From positions 16,909,129-16,973,128 of the forward strand of contig NC_052350.1 of assembly GCF_009727055.1 (NCBI RefSeq): DNA of 64,000 bases, written 5' to 3'. The DNA is from Benincasa hispida. Its lineage: Eukaryota > Streptophyta > Magnoliopsida > Cucurbitales > Cucurbitaceae. A program made the position numbers and the translations under genes. The notes below the pieces were generated by a model, which was given only the letters and a program-made list of their open reading frames with translations, ran no database searches and was not told the origin of the DNA. Positions 37,391 through 49,057 of the stretch are shown one piece after another (position 1 is the stretch's first letter; each line of letters begins with the position of its first letter).

Positions 37391-37544
37391 GTTTGTGATA
37401 AAGTAATTAAAACATCCAATGTTCCGTAGACAAACGTGAAGAAAATATCATATATTATTATATCACAAGCGTTTGTTCAAACTTGTGTTAAACTTGTGTT
37501 TACAACCTATGGGACCTAACGAGAGTTTAGGACATCATCTCCCA

Positions 37545-38030
37545 CGCTATCCATATCCAAAAAAATCTTAGTATTACCAAGCAAGGGTCAAACCAAATCA
37601 AAATGTCGCCCACACCAACAGAAAAACATACCAAGGACCAAATACTGTCTCGAACACAAAACATATATCCCATCAGCACCAAGACAAAGGAACTAAATGC
37701 ACGAACTGCCCAAATACTCCTACCTTATAGACTATAATCATCCACCTAGGCGACCTGATGACACCAGCAACAGTCTAGGGTGTCAAGGCGACCCAAGCAA
37801 ACATCTGGTCAAAGAACCTTTGCCCCAGCAACACTGCCCAACTTTCCTCTCTAAAGATGGAAGAGAAACAAAACAAAAGATCAAGGTCCTGAACAACTTT
37901 TGCAGGCAATACAAACACAATGGTTCGATAGACTTTGAAAGCTTTGTAGAACAGAACAAATAAGTTGTAACCAATGAACATAAGACTACAGAGGCAATCA
38001 ATCTGCATAGGAGAGTCTTCGGAAAGAAGG
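37545..38030 (-). pseudogene. Second LINE, 5'-truncated RT C-terminal part
   Basis: Minus-strand pieces parallel the intact LINE of this window: FVLPAKVVQDLDLLF (compare FVLPACVTHDIDRLL in the 24.3-30.3 kb LINE), then an LWxGK-like stretch, then RDSIWSLVCFSVGVGDILIW with a following DP (the VGDG..W.DPW pattern of plant LINE RT ends). It lacks everything upstream of the RT thumb, so the copy is 5'-truncated. It lies 3' of the host gene, whose stop is at 38275. Confidence 0.7.
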
Positions 38031-38274
38031 TGAAACGTTGGTGAATAATATTTGAAACTTAAAAATGAATTAAACCCATAAAAGCTTCAACTTCAAGTTA
38101 TATATTTAATTATGATACATCCTAATCTTTTTAATACATACTTGACAAGTTACATAATAGCATTCCACATGCTCCCGAATCCTAGGTTGGTGGTTTTGCT
38201 TGCAAAGCAATATATACTATACAACTTCCACAACTAATTGTAAAGAGAGAGAAAAAAAAAAAAGTTCTATATGC
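38031..38274. other. 3' flank of the host gene
   Basis: AT-rich 244-bp spacer between the gene stop and the truncated LINE. It probably holds the 3' UTR and polyadenylation site of the minus-strand gene. A/T-rich candidates are present, but none stands out. Confidence 0.4.
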
Positions 38275-39005
38275 TCAATCGACAACAATCCTCCTCGTCT
38301 TTGGGTCACGCTCACCTATAAAAAGCCAGCCAAAAATATATAAATAAATATAAAACAGTAGTTGAAAATAGAGGCTTGAACTAATGGTTAGAAAATTAGA
38401 CCTGAAATTGATATAGATGGAGAAGTAGCATAGATGGAACGCTTAGATGATTCCGTCGGTGTCCCATTAACTGTTGCTTCCACAAAATCAGTCATAACCA
38501 TTACTTCCTTCCTTACCTTCTTTACGTACCCAACATGCCCTGTTTCTCCCTTCTCTATTTTACAAAATTAAAGAACAAATTCACAGTCTATTAGTTAATT
38601 TAATTGCATCCAAATAGAAATTAATATACCTCTGAGTTTGAGTCTGAGGGATTGTGGTGCAAGCAGAGAAGCATACATGTAGCAATCAGATTTCAAATAA
38701 TCCTGAATCGTCTTCGCTAAACTCCGGTTATCTTTTGTGCGTTCTCTAATTTCGATCCCTAATTAAGAAACCAGTTTAGAGGTAAAATGAGAAATGATGT
38801 AAAAAGAAAAGAAGTGGAAGAAACCTCTTGTGGGTACGGCATGAGAATTAATGGGTGAAGGAGAACTGAGGAGAGGTGCAAATAAGTAGCAATCTGATAA
38901 CATATAATCGATGACTTTGTGAAGGCTTTTCTTCTTGCTGCGCTTGATGAGTCTTCTCTTGCCAATCCCGCCGCCACCATTAACATGCACCATTTTCTTC
39001 GCCAT
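38275..39005 (-). CDS. Host gene, four exons, 167-residue uncharacterised plant protein with duplicated DYxxSDCY motif
   Basis: The model is complement(join(38275..38315,38402..38554,38630..38758,38825..39005)). Every intron is GT..AG, all three fall in the same phase (after codon base 1), and the joined frame is open. Exons of 181, 129, 153 and 41 nt end at TGA. I chose the ATG at 39005 (MAKKMVHVNGGGG) because it has G at -3 and G at +4. An in-frame ATG at 39071 would add 22 residues but has weak context. The N-terminus has a GGGG stretch and a basic run (GKRRLIKRSKKKS, 15-27) that could direct it to the nucleus or bind nucleic acid. Residues 33-46 (DYMLSDCYLFAPLL) and 80-93 (DYLKSDCYMYASLL) are two copies of one motif. 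A middle section (VKKVRKEVMVMTDFVEATVN, 114-133) may be helical, and the tail is basic. No membrane segment or signal peptide. I do not recognise the family and propose no function. Confidence 0.85.
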
Positions 39006-39126
39006 GCCCTTTAACTTCCTTCGTCTCTCTGTTTTTTTGTCTTCTGTAAACAGAGTCGAAATGGTGCTCATTCGATTGTGCTTTGGCGGTTGGGTTGGGG
39101 GGTCGATGATGCATGTGTCGGCTGAG

Positions 39127-39290
39127 GAAGTGTGTGCCACGTTTTGCTTTGGAAGATTTGCTGTTTGACACGTAGCACAAAGGACTAGAATGAGCTCGCG
39201 GCACTCTCAAAATGATCAAGAAAGTTTGGGCCTGATGGATCCATTTTAGATTCTTTTGAGCTGCTGTTCCCTTACAAAGCCCACTTCTTA
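39127..39290 (-). promoter_or_regulatory. Upstream region with ABRE-like and site II elements
   Basis: On the gene's strand there are two ACGTG elements: ACGTGGC (plus gccacgt, 39136-39142) and ACGTGTC (plus gacacgt, 39167-39173). Both match the ABA-response (ABRE) core. Further up are two TGGGC-type site II elements at 39227-39232 and 39279-39284, frequent in growth-linked plant genes. They sit 130-280 bp above the chosen start. No strong TATA box is seen. Regulation by ABA or growth signals is inference. Confidence 0.5.
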
Positions 39291-39299
39291 GCTCCAAAA

Positions 39300-40194
39300 G
39301 CTAAAGTATTTCTTTGAGACCACATTTTTTAACCCTTGGCTGGGTGTCAGCGATCTTGGAGGCAGTTGGGCGATTTTTTTTTAATCATTTGGAATATATT
39401 TTCGGGATAAATTTCAAGAGCATGGTATTCCATCTTTGAATCAAGAGCAAATATTAATTTATATTCCTAGACAATAAACTAATAATTGTATCAATTTAAA
39501 TCCCAAATTAATAATTGTATCAATTTAAACTTTAAAATTTCACAATGCATCAATTTAAACCATCAATTATATTTTATTTGGACACACTTATAAAAGTTTA
39601 GAGTTTAAATCGATATAGTCATAAAAATTCAAGGTCTATTGATATAGTTATAAAAGTTTAGGGTTTAAATTGATACAATTTGGGTTTAGATTGATCCAAC
39701 TATTAGTTTAAGATCTAAATTGATACAACTCAGAGTTCAGAGGTATAAATGATATTTGTTCTAAAATCAATTGGTAATGAGAAGACTAACCCATCTATTT
39801 TATTAAAAGTATGAGGTCCATTGATTTTTCAGCGTAGGATCTCGATAAATTGTAACTTCTAATTTTTATTTGGCAGCCTTTCGATGGTGGAAATCATCTT
39901 TTGTTCAACCCAAACAAAACAAGACAATTGAAAGAAGTAAATGTCTCATCAAATTCTTCCAAGGATATAATAGCTGAGTTTTGACCCATACTACAACTAT
40001 TTATACATATAAATCACTTAATGAAACCAATAACATCAAGGACTAGTTGCATAAATGGAATTGAAGTTCAAAATAATAGAATATGTAGTACAAGGATAAA
40101 ATAACTGCATGTACATAACATCAAGATAATAAAGTATTCGTATCGACAAATGCTACATTCTTATAGGAATACCACATGACAAATCATCAACCTC
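39300..40194. other. Intergenic DNA with an inverted-repeat element
   Basis: Apart from the inverted-repeat element at 39430-39775, this is AT-rich DNA with no gene. The last part approaches the 5' break of the copia remnant. Confidence 0.5.
39430..39775. repeat. Imperfect foldback element built of gtatcaatttaaa units
   Basis: The left arm carries repeated 'ttgtatcaatttaaa' units (about 39488, 39518, 39548). The right arm carries the reverse 'tttaaattgatacaa' units (about 39605-39740). The outer ends 'caaatattaatttata' and 'tataaatgatatttg' also mirror each other. The whole could fold into a long hairpin of about 345 bp, MITE-like. Confidence 0.65.
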
Positions 40195-42450
40195 GCAGTA
40201 AACTAGTATTGAGTGAAATTTCCAAAGAAACTTTAGAGAGTTATTGGTTAGGTCGGTCCTTCAACAAGAGTTGTTGATGAAGTTGGTAATTCTGGTTAGT
40301 CACATCCATTTCAAGAGTTGAAAGTGCCTCGACATAGTGGGAGGATTGTCCATTAGCCCAATCAGTATATGGGTTTAATAGAAACTCAAGTTGTCATACC
40401 CGATGATGGCATGAAGAATCCATTGACCTATTAATAGGGGTATGCACGGTTTGTTTCGGTCTAATTTTGGGCCGAACCTTGAACCAAACCAAAGTCCACG
40501 ATTCTCAAGTAAACAAAACCGTGGAAATCAATTTGCATCGATTTTGGTTCCTGAACCGAACCAACCTGAATCGATTTAGTCAGTTCGGTTCGGTCTATAA
40601 CCGATATATTTTTTTAACTAGACAAAAAGATTGAGCTTATGGACTTATGGACTTATTCTATGGGTTGGGCTTATGGACTGATCAGAATTTCTTAATATTT
40701 CATAATACTTCTACTTAATATAATATTTAATAAATATTAATATATAGGGTTGGTTCGGTTCGGTCTGGTTCTCTGGTTTTTCAGGATAGTGACCGAACCG
40801 AACCAGTCGATTCGGCTACTTAGTAAACCGATAGTTGCTTATTTTTTTTAAAAAAATGGACCAAACTAGTTGGTTCGGTCCAGTTCGGTCTCGTTCTCCT
40901 GTTTTAGTCGATTCCTGCACACCCCTACCTATGAATAGGTAATGAATGATGTAGACCGAGATCAGTGGATTAAAGCTATAAACCTTGAAATGATTTCTAT
41001 GTACTTCAATTCGGTCTGGGAACTTGTAGATTAGCCGGATGGGGTAAAACTTATTGGTTGTAAATGGATCTACAAAAGGAAACAAGACTAAACCGGTAAG
41101 GTACAAACCTTTAAAGCTTGACTAGTGGCAAAGGGTTATGCCTAGAGAGATGGGGTGGATTGTGAAGAAACCTTTTTCCTTGTTTCCATGCTAAAGTCAA
41201 TTAGAATACTCTTGTCCATTGTCACATTTTATGTTATGAAATTTAGCAATAAATGTCAAGACAACCTTTCTAAATGACAATCTTGAAGAGAGTATCTATA
41301 TGGCTTAACTAGAAGGGTTCATTAAACAAGGTCAAGAACAAAAGGTTTGTAGACTTAAACGATTCATTTATGGGTTAAAACAAGCATCTAGATCCTGGAA
41401 CATAAGATTTGACATTGCGATCAAATCCTATGGCTTTGAACAGAATATTGACGAACCTTGTGTTTACAAGAAGATTTTCAAATCCACTGTAGCCTTCCTA
41501 GTGTTATATGTAGATGACAACCTACTCATTGGAAATGATGTAGGATTCCTGACTAACGTTAAGCAATGGCTAGCAACCCAATTCCAAATGAAAGATTTGA
41601 AAGAGGCTCGGTATATTCTTGGAATCCAAATCATCCAGAATCGCAAGAACATAATGTTAGCCCTGTCTTAAGCATCGTATATAGACAAGATGTTGTCTAG
41701 ATATAAGATGCAGAATTCCAAGAGGGATTTTTTTACCTTTCAGACATGGAGTTCATCTTTCAAAGGAATAGTGTCTTAAGACACCTCAAGAAGTTAAGAA
41801 TATGAGAAATATTTTCTATGCATCAGCAGTTGGTAGTCTGATACATGCCATGTTATATACTCAACCTGACATATGCTATGCATGGGAATAGTCAGCAGTT
41901 ATCAATCCAATCCAGGATATGATGATTGGACCGCCGTTAAAAATATCATCAAGTATCTTGGGAGAATGAGGGACTATATGCACGTGTATGGTGCTAAGGA
42001 TCTAATCCTTATAGGATACATTGAATTTTATTTTCAGACCGATAAAGATTCAAGAAAGTTTACATTGATATCAATGTTTACTCTAAATGGAAGAGCAATA
42101 GTTTGGAGGAGCATAAAGCAACCTTGTATTGATGACTCCACCTTGGAGGCTGAGTACATAGCTACATGTGAATTGACAAAAGAGGCTGTATGGCTTAAAA
42201 AGTTCTTAACAGTTTTAGAAGTGGTTCCTAATATGTATCTTCCTATCACCCTCTATTGTGATAACAGTGCCGTAGTTGCAAATTCTAAAGAACCTAAAAG
42301 CCATAAGCGCGGGAAGCACATTAAGCGCAAATATCATCTCATCAGGGAGATTGTGGAATGAGGATACGTGATTGTCAAACAGATAGCTCAAAGCACAATA
42401 TTGCTGATCTACTTACTAAGGCCCTTAAGCTAAAGTGTTTGAGGGTCATC
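40195..42450 (+). pseudogene. 5'-truncated Ty1/copia pol (RT and RNase H), plus strand
   Basis: The frame pieces start near the integrase-RT linker (VPRHSGRIVH). An hAT-like insertion at 40435-40927 interrupts it, and it resumes with DQWIKAINLEM. RT is frame-shifted and has stops (CKWIYKRKQ, RRLNxSxYGLKQAS-type stretch near 41370), with an intact catalytic LYVDDNLLIGND near 41504-41535. RNase H is the best preserved part at 41873-42361 (TLEAEYIATCE, ITLYCDNSAVVANSKEP, HIKRKYHLIREIVE), though the usual first catalytic region reads GYIEFYFQTDKDS. gag, protease and most of integrase are missing. Confidence 0.85.
40435..40927. mobile_element. hAT-like non-autonomous element (MITE) inside copia pol
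   Basis: 493 bp with terminal inverted repeats taggggtatgcacgg and cctgcacacccctaс-type end (taggggtgtgcagg in reverse). Flanks are cctattaa (40427-40434) and cctatgaa (40928-40935), seven of eight identical, the 8-bp target duplication expected of hAT elements. The interior has cggttcggt / accgaacc runs and no coding frame. It splits the copia frame exactly at the duplicated bases. Confidence 0.85.
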
Positions 42451-42603
42451 TAGTGAGTCTAGGACTACGAGTTATGTAAATTTAGGGCAAGTAGATAAAG
42501 TCATGAGTATGTAATGCCCTAGTTTATTGTATTTATGTTTTTCTCTTACACTCAATATTATATATAAGTGACCCTACTGGAGTTTTAGTCCAAGCAGGAG
42601 TTT

Positions 42604-44540
42604 GTTGGGTTTTATGTCCTAAAACTCATGGTTTGTAAACAATAAACGGATTCTATTTAAATAAAGTCTTATTGAGGTTTATTCCGTAAAGATGTTATTG
42701 AATATGTGAATTGCATTTGAGACCTTAAATCTAATAAACTAAGAACCCTTGGCTATAGTAATACTTGAACTATATTTGGAGACATAAAATTGGATCAAGT
42801 TTGAGTAAATAGTCAAAACTGTCAATAGTATAAGGATAAGGCTAGGTACATTATCCTGGGGACACTATGAATGGAACCCACTTTGTACTTGATATAAACG
42901 ACGTGATCTTGAATTGTTCATATAAAGGCATGTGAGTTGAGGCTTCCTATGCAATGAGTTTTTATTAGATCGAACCGCGAAATAGTTGTTTTTACTTTAT
43001 AACGTCATTTATTGTTAAGACAGACTATTTCAATACAATGACCTAGGTAACTTGATCTTAATCCTGAGCTAACTATAAACTTCTATTAATTCAGGATTAT
43101 CCTGTATGGGTGAGAGTTTCTCGAGTTCGTCGCCTTAATAAGTACCATTTTAGGGGTAAGATCGGGTAGATTGTTGGGGACATAATCCTACAAGATGGAA
43201 CTCACTCCTACCCGATTTTAGCGATACTAAAAGGGTTATTCTCTTAAGTGCTAACTCCGGGTCTTGAACAAAGGGCCTCACCCTCTCATTGCCCCGAGAG
43301 GGACTTAGTTTGGTGGTTGGACCACAAATCAATTGTTCATTAAAGCATCAATGGGACTTAATGAACAAGATGTAAATACAGGTATAAAACGATAATTTTG
43401 ATTCAGCTATAATTATGAACAACCTGTGAAGGATCAACTTACTAATTATGGTTATATCGAGTGGACACAAATATATCTACAATGAGGAGAGTGCAGCTAC
43501 TGGGCTACAATGGAGTGTCCCGATAGTTAACTAATGTTGGTTAACTAGGTTAAAAGAGTTTAGTTGGCTAATCTCATATCGTTGGAGCTCCTGATCTATA
43601 GGTCCATTAGGATCCCTTGCTAGCTCATATCGGACTAAACCTTAGAATAGTGTGATAAGAAAATTTGAAACGTTCAAATTTAATTTAAGGAAGTAAGCAT
43701 CAATTATATTTGATATACTTAACGACTTATCGTTTAATTATGAATTCAACAATATGAAGAGTTGTAAATATTTAAATTTGATTTAAATATTGCACACATG
43801 AGTAAGGTTTCATGATGGGGATTGGTGTTAATTTTTAATTTAATATTTGACCATTAAATTAATACTATTAATTAAATTGTTTAATTCATTATTAAAAATT
43901 AATTTTAAATAATTTAAATTTTATATTAAATTAATATTGATTAAATTGTTTAATTAATTATTAGAATTAATTTTATTTAAATTTTTTATTTAAAATTAAT
44001 TATTTGAATTAATATAAAATTTGAATTTTAGAAATTCAAAACATATGGAGAAAGTGGATCGTTCCCACATTTGACTCTCTTAAATATCTCAAAACCCACT
44101 TAATGGAGCTTCCATTTACTGTCACTTTTAGGTGGTTTTAATTTGCATGATTTCTTCTCTAAATAGGAGAAAGATTGCTCAGAAAAAGGGTTGGAATCGT
44201 TAGCTTTTGAAGCCTATAATTTTCCTATCAAAGCCATAACTCCACTCTCTCTAAAAAGTCTATTTTCCCTTAAAAATCATTATAATTTTGGATCTCATAA
44301 TCCGTTCTAAGACCAAAGAACAGCGGGAAAGACTCTAACGGTGGTCCATGAAGTGTTTGTGATAAAAAAAAACCAAAAGATTACTTCAATTCTGAGCTAC
44401 ATCAAGGTTTGTTCATCAAAACTCTGTTTTTTTAGTTTTGAACTATCACACTTAATCCTTAAAATTGATGTAATTAGAGTGTTATATATCCAAATTGCTT
44501 CAGCTTACATATTCTTTACTCTTATAGGATTTTGTTAAAG
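42604..44540 (+). repeat. Copia LTR C (3' LTR of the truncated element), plus orientation
   Basis: It starts tgttgggttttatgtcc right after a worn polypurine tract (ccaagcaggagt). It is homologous to LTRs A, B and D. It carries 'gtacattatcctggggacac' and 'gatatggt..gaccaatcgg'-like family phrases, and an unusually AT-rich block at 43840-44040. The 3' end near 44540 is approximate. Confidence 0.75.
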
Positions 44541-46608
44541 AGCTAACATTACTAATTTTGTCGATATCAACCTCTTTTTGTTCGAATTATGAGAACTTTC
44601 ACTCAAACAATTCATTCACAGATTGCATGATCTTAAGTGTAGTAGCAATGTTCTCAAACCTTTTGGCTAAAACATCAGGTATGCTCACCAAAATATGAGC
44701 TCTGACCTTATAATTAGCCTTCGTCTACCTTTTGTATGCATCACAAACACTTTGTATTGCATCAGGGGTAGGGACTGGTGGACATTCCTAGTTAAGATGA
44801 AGTTAAGGTCATTTACCATGAAAATAGCTTTAATTAAATCTCTCTAAGTTGTATAATTAAATTCGGTCAAACAAGTAAAAACAAAGTTTGACATTTTAAT
44901 TAAATTAGCATAACTCTAAAACATCCAATCAATTTTAGCAAAAATTAAATGAACCTCATTTAACATCTAGTTTTGAAATGATGCTTTGGTGATTTAGGAC
45001 AAAAGTCACCGAAGAGTGAATAGCCGCCCCTTCATTGAACTTTCAAGTAATCATTACACCAGAATAACTCTTATTCCTATAACAATTAGTCACCGTTGAT
45101 TTGGTCAAGAAATCATTAACCAGCTTAACAATTTCTTGTAAGTGTAATTCTTTATTTTAGACTCTCGAGTTCCGCCCCAATGAGCCAACTGAAGGAATAA
45201 ACTGATTGGGACAAAAATTAAAGTGATCCTATCCATTTATGGAGTTCGTCCTAATATCGACCTAATGCACAAACCTCTGAAGGAAGACACTCCTAGGGTG
45301 CCTCGAGGTCGTGCAAGAAGGTCTCGCGATGCAAACCAAGGAAAGAGACCTTTAAACATGTTGACACATATCTTTCTTCCATTTACTTTAAATACTCTCT
45401 CCATTCACCTTGATATTGACCCATGCAAATACCATCCATAGGGGGACGCTTCCAGGACGCCTCAAGGCCAAATATGAGTCTCACGGTGTAAATATTAAGA
45501 AAGAACGTGAGTGAAAAAAATGACGTATCATTTACATCCATTTTCTCCCACTGAGTATTTTAAAAGCTAGGGTTTCTTACTTAGGTAAATTCAGCTAATT
45601 AATTTAACTAAGTGATTGTTAACTTTGCTCAAAGTAATACTTATATTGGAGTTTAACAATAATGATTCTTTTTTATTACACACTTTAACAAAGCTTAATA
45701 ATTCATTGCATGTTTATAATATGATTATCTAATTCATCTTCCAGGTCAGTTTCCAGGTAGAGATGTTATGTTTCTATTAGCTTAAAATCGCAACCTTAGA
45801 CAAAACTTTCCTTAGACAAACGTCCCTTTATATAATTATATTATAAATTTAATATTTTATTCAATATATTTTAATCCTATTAAATGAAATTAAAAGATTA
45901 AATTGTTAACTTAGGTCTAATGGTAAAAGTAATTTTAAACCATTTTAAAAAGATTTAACCTATATTAGCATGCAACTCTTTATTATAGATTCTAATTTTA
46001 ATTTCATTTTAACTTATAATATTATAAAGTTGAATGAAATAATTATAACCTATTTCCATACATTTGATGACATACTTAAAAGAATATAAAAATTATATTT
46101 TACTAAAGTAATGTCATGCTTCATGCATTCCATTTTCATTACTACATATATAATATTTATATAATAAAGTAATAAAAATAAATAACATCCATTCATACAT
46201 CTAAACTATATATTGTAATAATTATAATATAAATGAGGCATGGACATGTTATTAATGCATGCTATCATATCATACAACTATTATATAAATGATTCATGTA
46301 TACGCTTTTCATTAATAATATAATTCTCATATTAAATTAATGAAACTATATAAAACATGCATTTATAATATAACTCTTATATTAATAAACACATTAGCAT
46401 GCTAAATATTCATACAAACAAATGATATAATGCATGAGAAATTTTTATCCTAAAGTGAGATTTTAAATAATACGATGACATACATTATGACATATAATTA
46501 ATTTAACCATACATCAAATGTAAAATTAAATTAAAACAATAAATTAGACCAAATTTTGGCACCCCTAAAAATTAATTAAATTAATATAACTAATTTATAC
46601 TAATCTAA

Positions 46609-46710
<102 letters not shown>

Positions 46711-47195
46711 AACTGCAAGGTTTGAACATGCGACTGCTAGGACAGAAAACATGAGTGCCTCATGCTCAGAGCGTAGCGACATTGCACCCTAGTGTTACAA
46801 CGCTACGGAAAATAGCTTTGTTCTGCTTCGCGTCGGAGCACCGCGGCGTTGATGCATAGAATGCACAGTGCTGCTTTGATTTTGCACCGATGTCCTCCGT
46901 TCTTGATCCGATCGATAACAACGCTTGACACATTTAAGACTCGAACTTTTAGACTCGATAGTAGTAAAATAGACACCCAAAACAACGGGCCCTTGCACAT
47001 CTTTAATCAAATTAAAAAAAAAAAACCCTAAGGTGCTAAGACCCGTAAACGCCAATTACAAACCTCATTCCAAAAAAGAAAAAAAGAAAAAAATACAGAG
47101 GCATTCAACACATTCATACATTCACAATACAGAACAAAAATACCACCTTTACTCTAATTTTCGAATCAAATGAGGAATTAAAGTCGTATAGTCTG

Positions 47196-47207
47196 GCTCT
47201 AATACTT
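47196..47207 (-). promoter_or_regulatory. Degenerate tRNA-Met primer-binding site
   Basis: The plus strand reads gctctaatactt against the standard gctctgatacca (three mismatches), two bases before LTR D. Position and spacing match the intact PBS at 23115-23126. Confidence 0.7.
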
Positions 47208-47209
47208 AT

Positions 47210-49057
47210 TGAAGGGATTGAATCCCAGGCGAAAGCATGTGAGCGTCGTAATTTTCAATTGATTAATACAGAACATTTAGAGATATACATGAACAAAATT
47301 CACACGATAAACATAAAAACCAAAATTTATAGCATGCTTTGAGAGGAAAGAAAAAGGAATTGGGACTTACCCTTGAAGAATACCCAATTTTCACGAATCC
47401 TCTCTCGATCCACAAGATCACAAACAGACGCCTTTTCCTAGTCTCACCAAGAAAATGCAACAATGGTTTTTGGGCATCACCACGAGGCTTCCCCATTATT
47501 CTCAGAGATGAGAATCAATGCAGAGTTTTGAGCTCGCAACGATTAATTTTGGGAGAAGGGAAGTGAAGATTTTTTAGAGAATTCTCAGATCAATTTTCAC
47601 AGAGAAGGTTTCTATTCTATAGAGAAATGTAGGTTTATATTCTATAGAGAAACGTAGGAAGAAGACTATCTTCTCTCTCCCACCCTATCAAACCTATATA
47701 ATTATTATGAATCAAATTCACATTAATTTTAAGCTATAGTTTTTACATGAATCATGTTCATATAATTAATATTTGAATCATATTTAAATATTTATTTTTC
47801 TCATTAAAACTTTATAAGATAATGTATCATATACATTATGTTAATTATATATCATATAATTAATTTGAACAATTTAAATTAATCCAAAATTAATTCAATT
47901 CTCATTAATCCTAATTGAGCTAACAAGAGGACTTTATGGATCTATAGATTAAAGCTCCAATGGAACTTGATTAATTAATTAAACTCTTTAATTAAATTAA
48001 TCAATCTCCATTAACTACTAGTCACTCTATAAAGACTGATAGTTGCTTTCTTCACACTATAGATATATTTCTATGTCCATTGGATATAATCAATCAATAG
48101 TTCGTGCGTGTTTGTGTAAATATAAATATATAAATATATAAATAAATAAAGTTTGGGTTGGGTTCGATCGACCCATTTTTTATTAGCCAACCGGCGACCC
48201 AACAAAATTCAACAAAAATAACAAAAGTTTAACCCAACCTAACCAAAAAACAAAACTAACCCAACCCAACCTTACATTTTAGGTTGGGTGGTCAGGGTTG
48301 TTTGAGTTGCCAGGTTATTTGAACAACCCTACCCCTAATGTACAATAAGTTATATTCCAACTATAACTGAATCCCTCTTTGATCAGGAGATGGTGAGGTG
48401 CCTCATTGTTCAAGCCTCAGAATCAGCCCTTAATGGGGCAATTTGTCTACTTACCTTAACAATAATGGAGGAGAATTTCTTCTTGTGTAGCTATGTTCCC
48501 AACTCCCCAATTAGATGAATTCTCAAAATGGTAGGCATATTGAGTCGACGAAACTAGCCACTCTCACCCATGCAAATGAAAGAACTGCCTTCATAAGCAG
48601 AAGTTCATAACTCACTCAGGATTCAGATCAAGTCACCTATGGTCAACCTGATGAAAGGTAAGTCTCTTCTAGCAACGGTGTTATGGAGAGAGATTATTCA
48701 TTCGTGTTCCGATCTTATACAAACTCTTTGTATAGGATACCCCCACTCACATGCCTTCACATGAATGATCAGGATTAGATCATTTGTTGTACTTTACAAT
48801 ATTTGTAACAACTACAATACAAGTCGTGTCCGTAATGTCATCAGGATAATGTACCCAGCCTTATCCATATACTACAGACCGTTTAGGTTATTATTTAAAC
48901 ATGATCCACCTGTATGTCTCTACATGCATTTTTAAATTATAGTTTATTGGATTGAGTACATGCACATAAAATAACAATTATTCTATTGATAACAATTTGT
49001 TTACAGAGTTTACAAAATACGAGAATACAAGAGGGATTTAGGATACAAACCTCAACA
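47210..49057 (-). repeat. Copia LTR D (5' LTR), minus orientation
   Basis: In plus orientation it starts tgaagggattg next to the PBS and ends in caaacctcaaca (49057). It is homologous to A, B and C ('gtacccagccttatccatat', 'agatatatttctatgtcc', 'tctctacatgc'). It is interrupted at about 48105-48340 by a small insertion rich in gggttgggt / acccaaccc runs. Frames at 47263-47566 are leader sequence, not genes. Confidence 0.75.
48105..48340. repeat. Small insertion with ttgggttggg / cccaacccaacc arms
   Basis: It replaces the expected LTR family sequence after 'tcaatagttcgtg'. It contains 'gtttgggttgggttcg' near one end and 'ggttgggtggtcagggtt' plus 'aacaacccta' near the other, with an AT-rich centre. 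Probably a MITE-like or truncated repeat; no target duplication was read. Confidence 0.45.

Larger units (their letters stand above)
35299..37544 (-). mobile_element. Copia LTR B (solo), minus orientation
   Basis: The plus-strand end ..ggacatcatctccca (37544) mirrors the family start TG..GGAGATGATGTCC. Inside are reverse-oriented family phrases ('agatatatttctgtatct', 'ccttaagggag', 'cgaggacgt'-like stretches near 37090). The inner boundary near 35299 is approximate. It interrupts the LINE whose RT region resumes at 37545. It has a 64-bp tandem duplication and an array of ATCGTTTAG-type motifs, both listed separately. Confidence 0.65.

Noticed and set aside
38388..38402. Gene end at the TAA at 38388 without a fourth exon
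   Set aside because: A GT donor at 38401-38400 and an AG acceptor just before 38315 join in phase to a basic C-terminal tail. The three-exon form would end right after the donor.
38763..39140. 125-codon single-exon reading of the host gene
   Set aside because: It runs into intron 1 after VPTRG and starts at a non-ATG codon. The spliced model with a strong-context ATG at 39005 explains the sequence better.
38935..39297. Opposite-strand and alternate frames near the host gene
   Set aside because: Shadows of exon 1 and its promoter.
45223..45441. 72-codon plus frame with Arg-rich stretch
   Set aside because: It lies in non-coding interior of a non-autonomous element, with no start context or domain.
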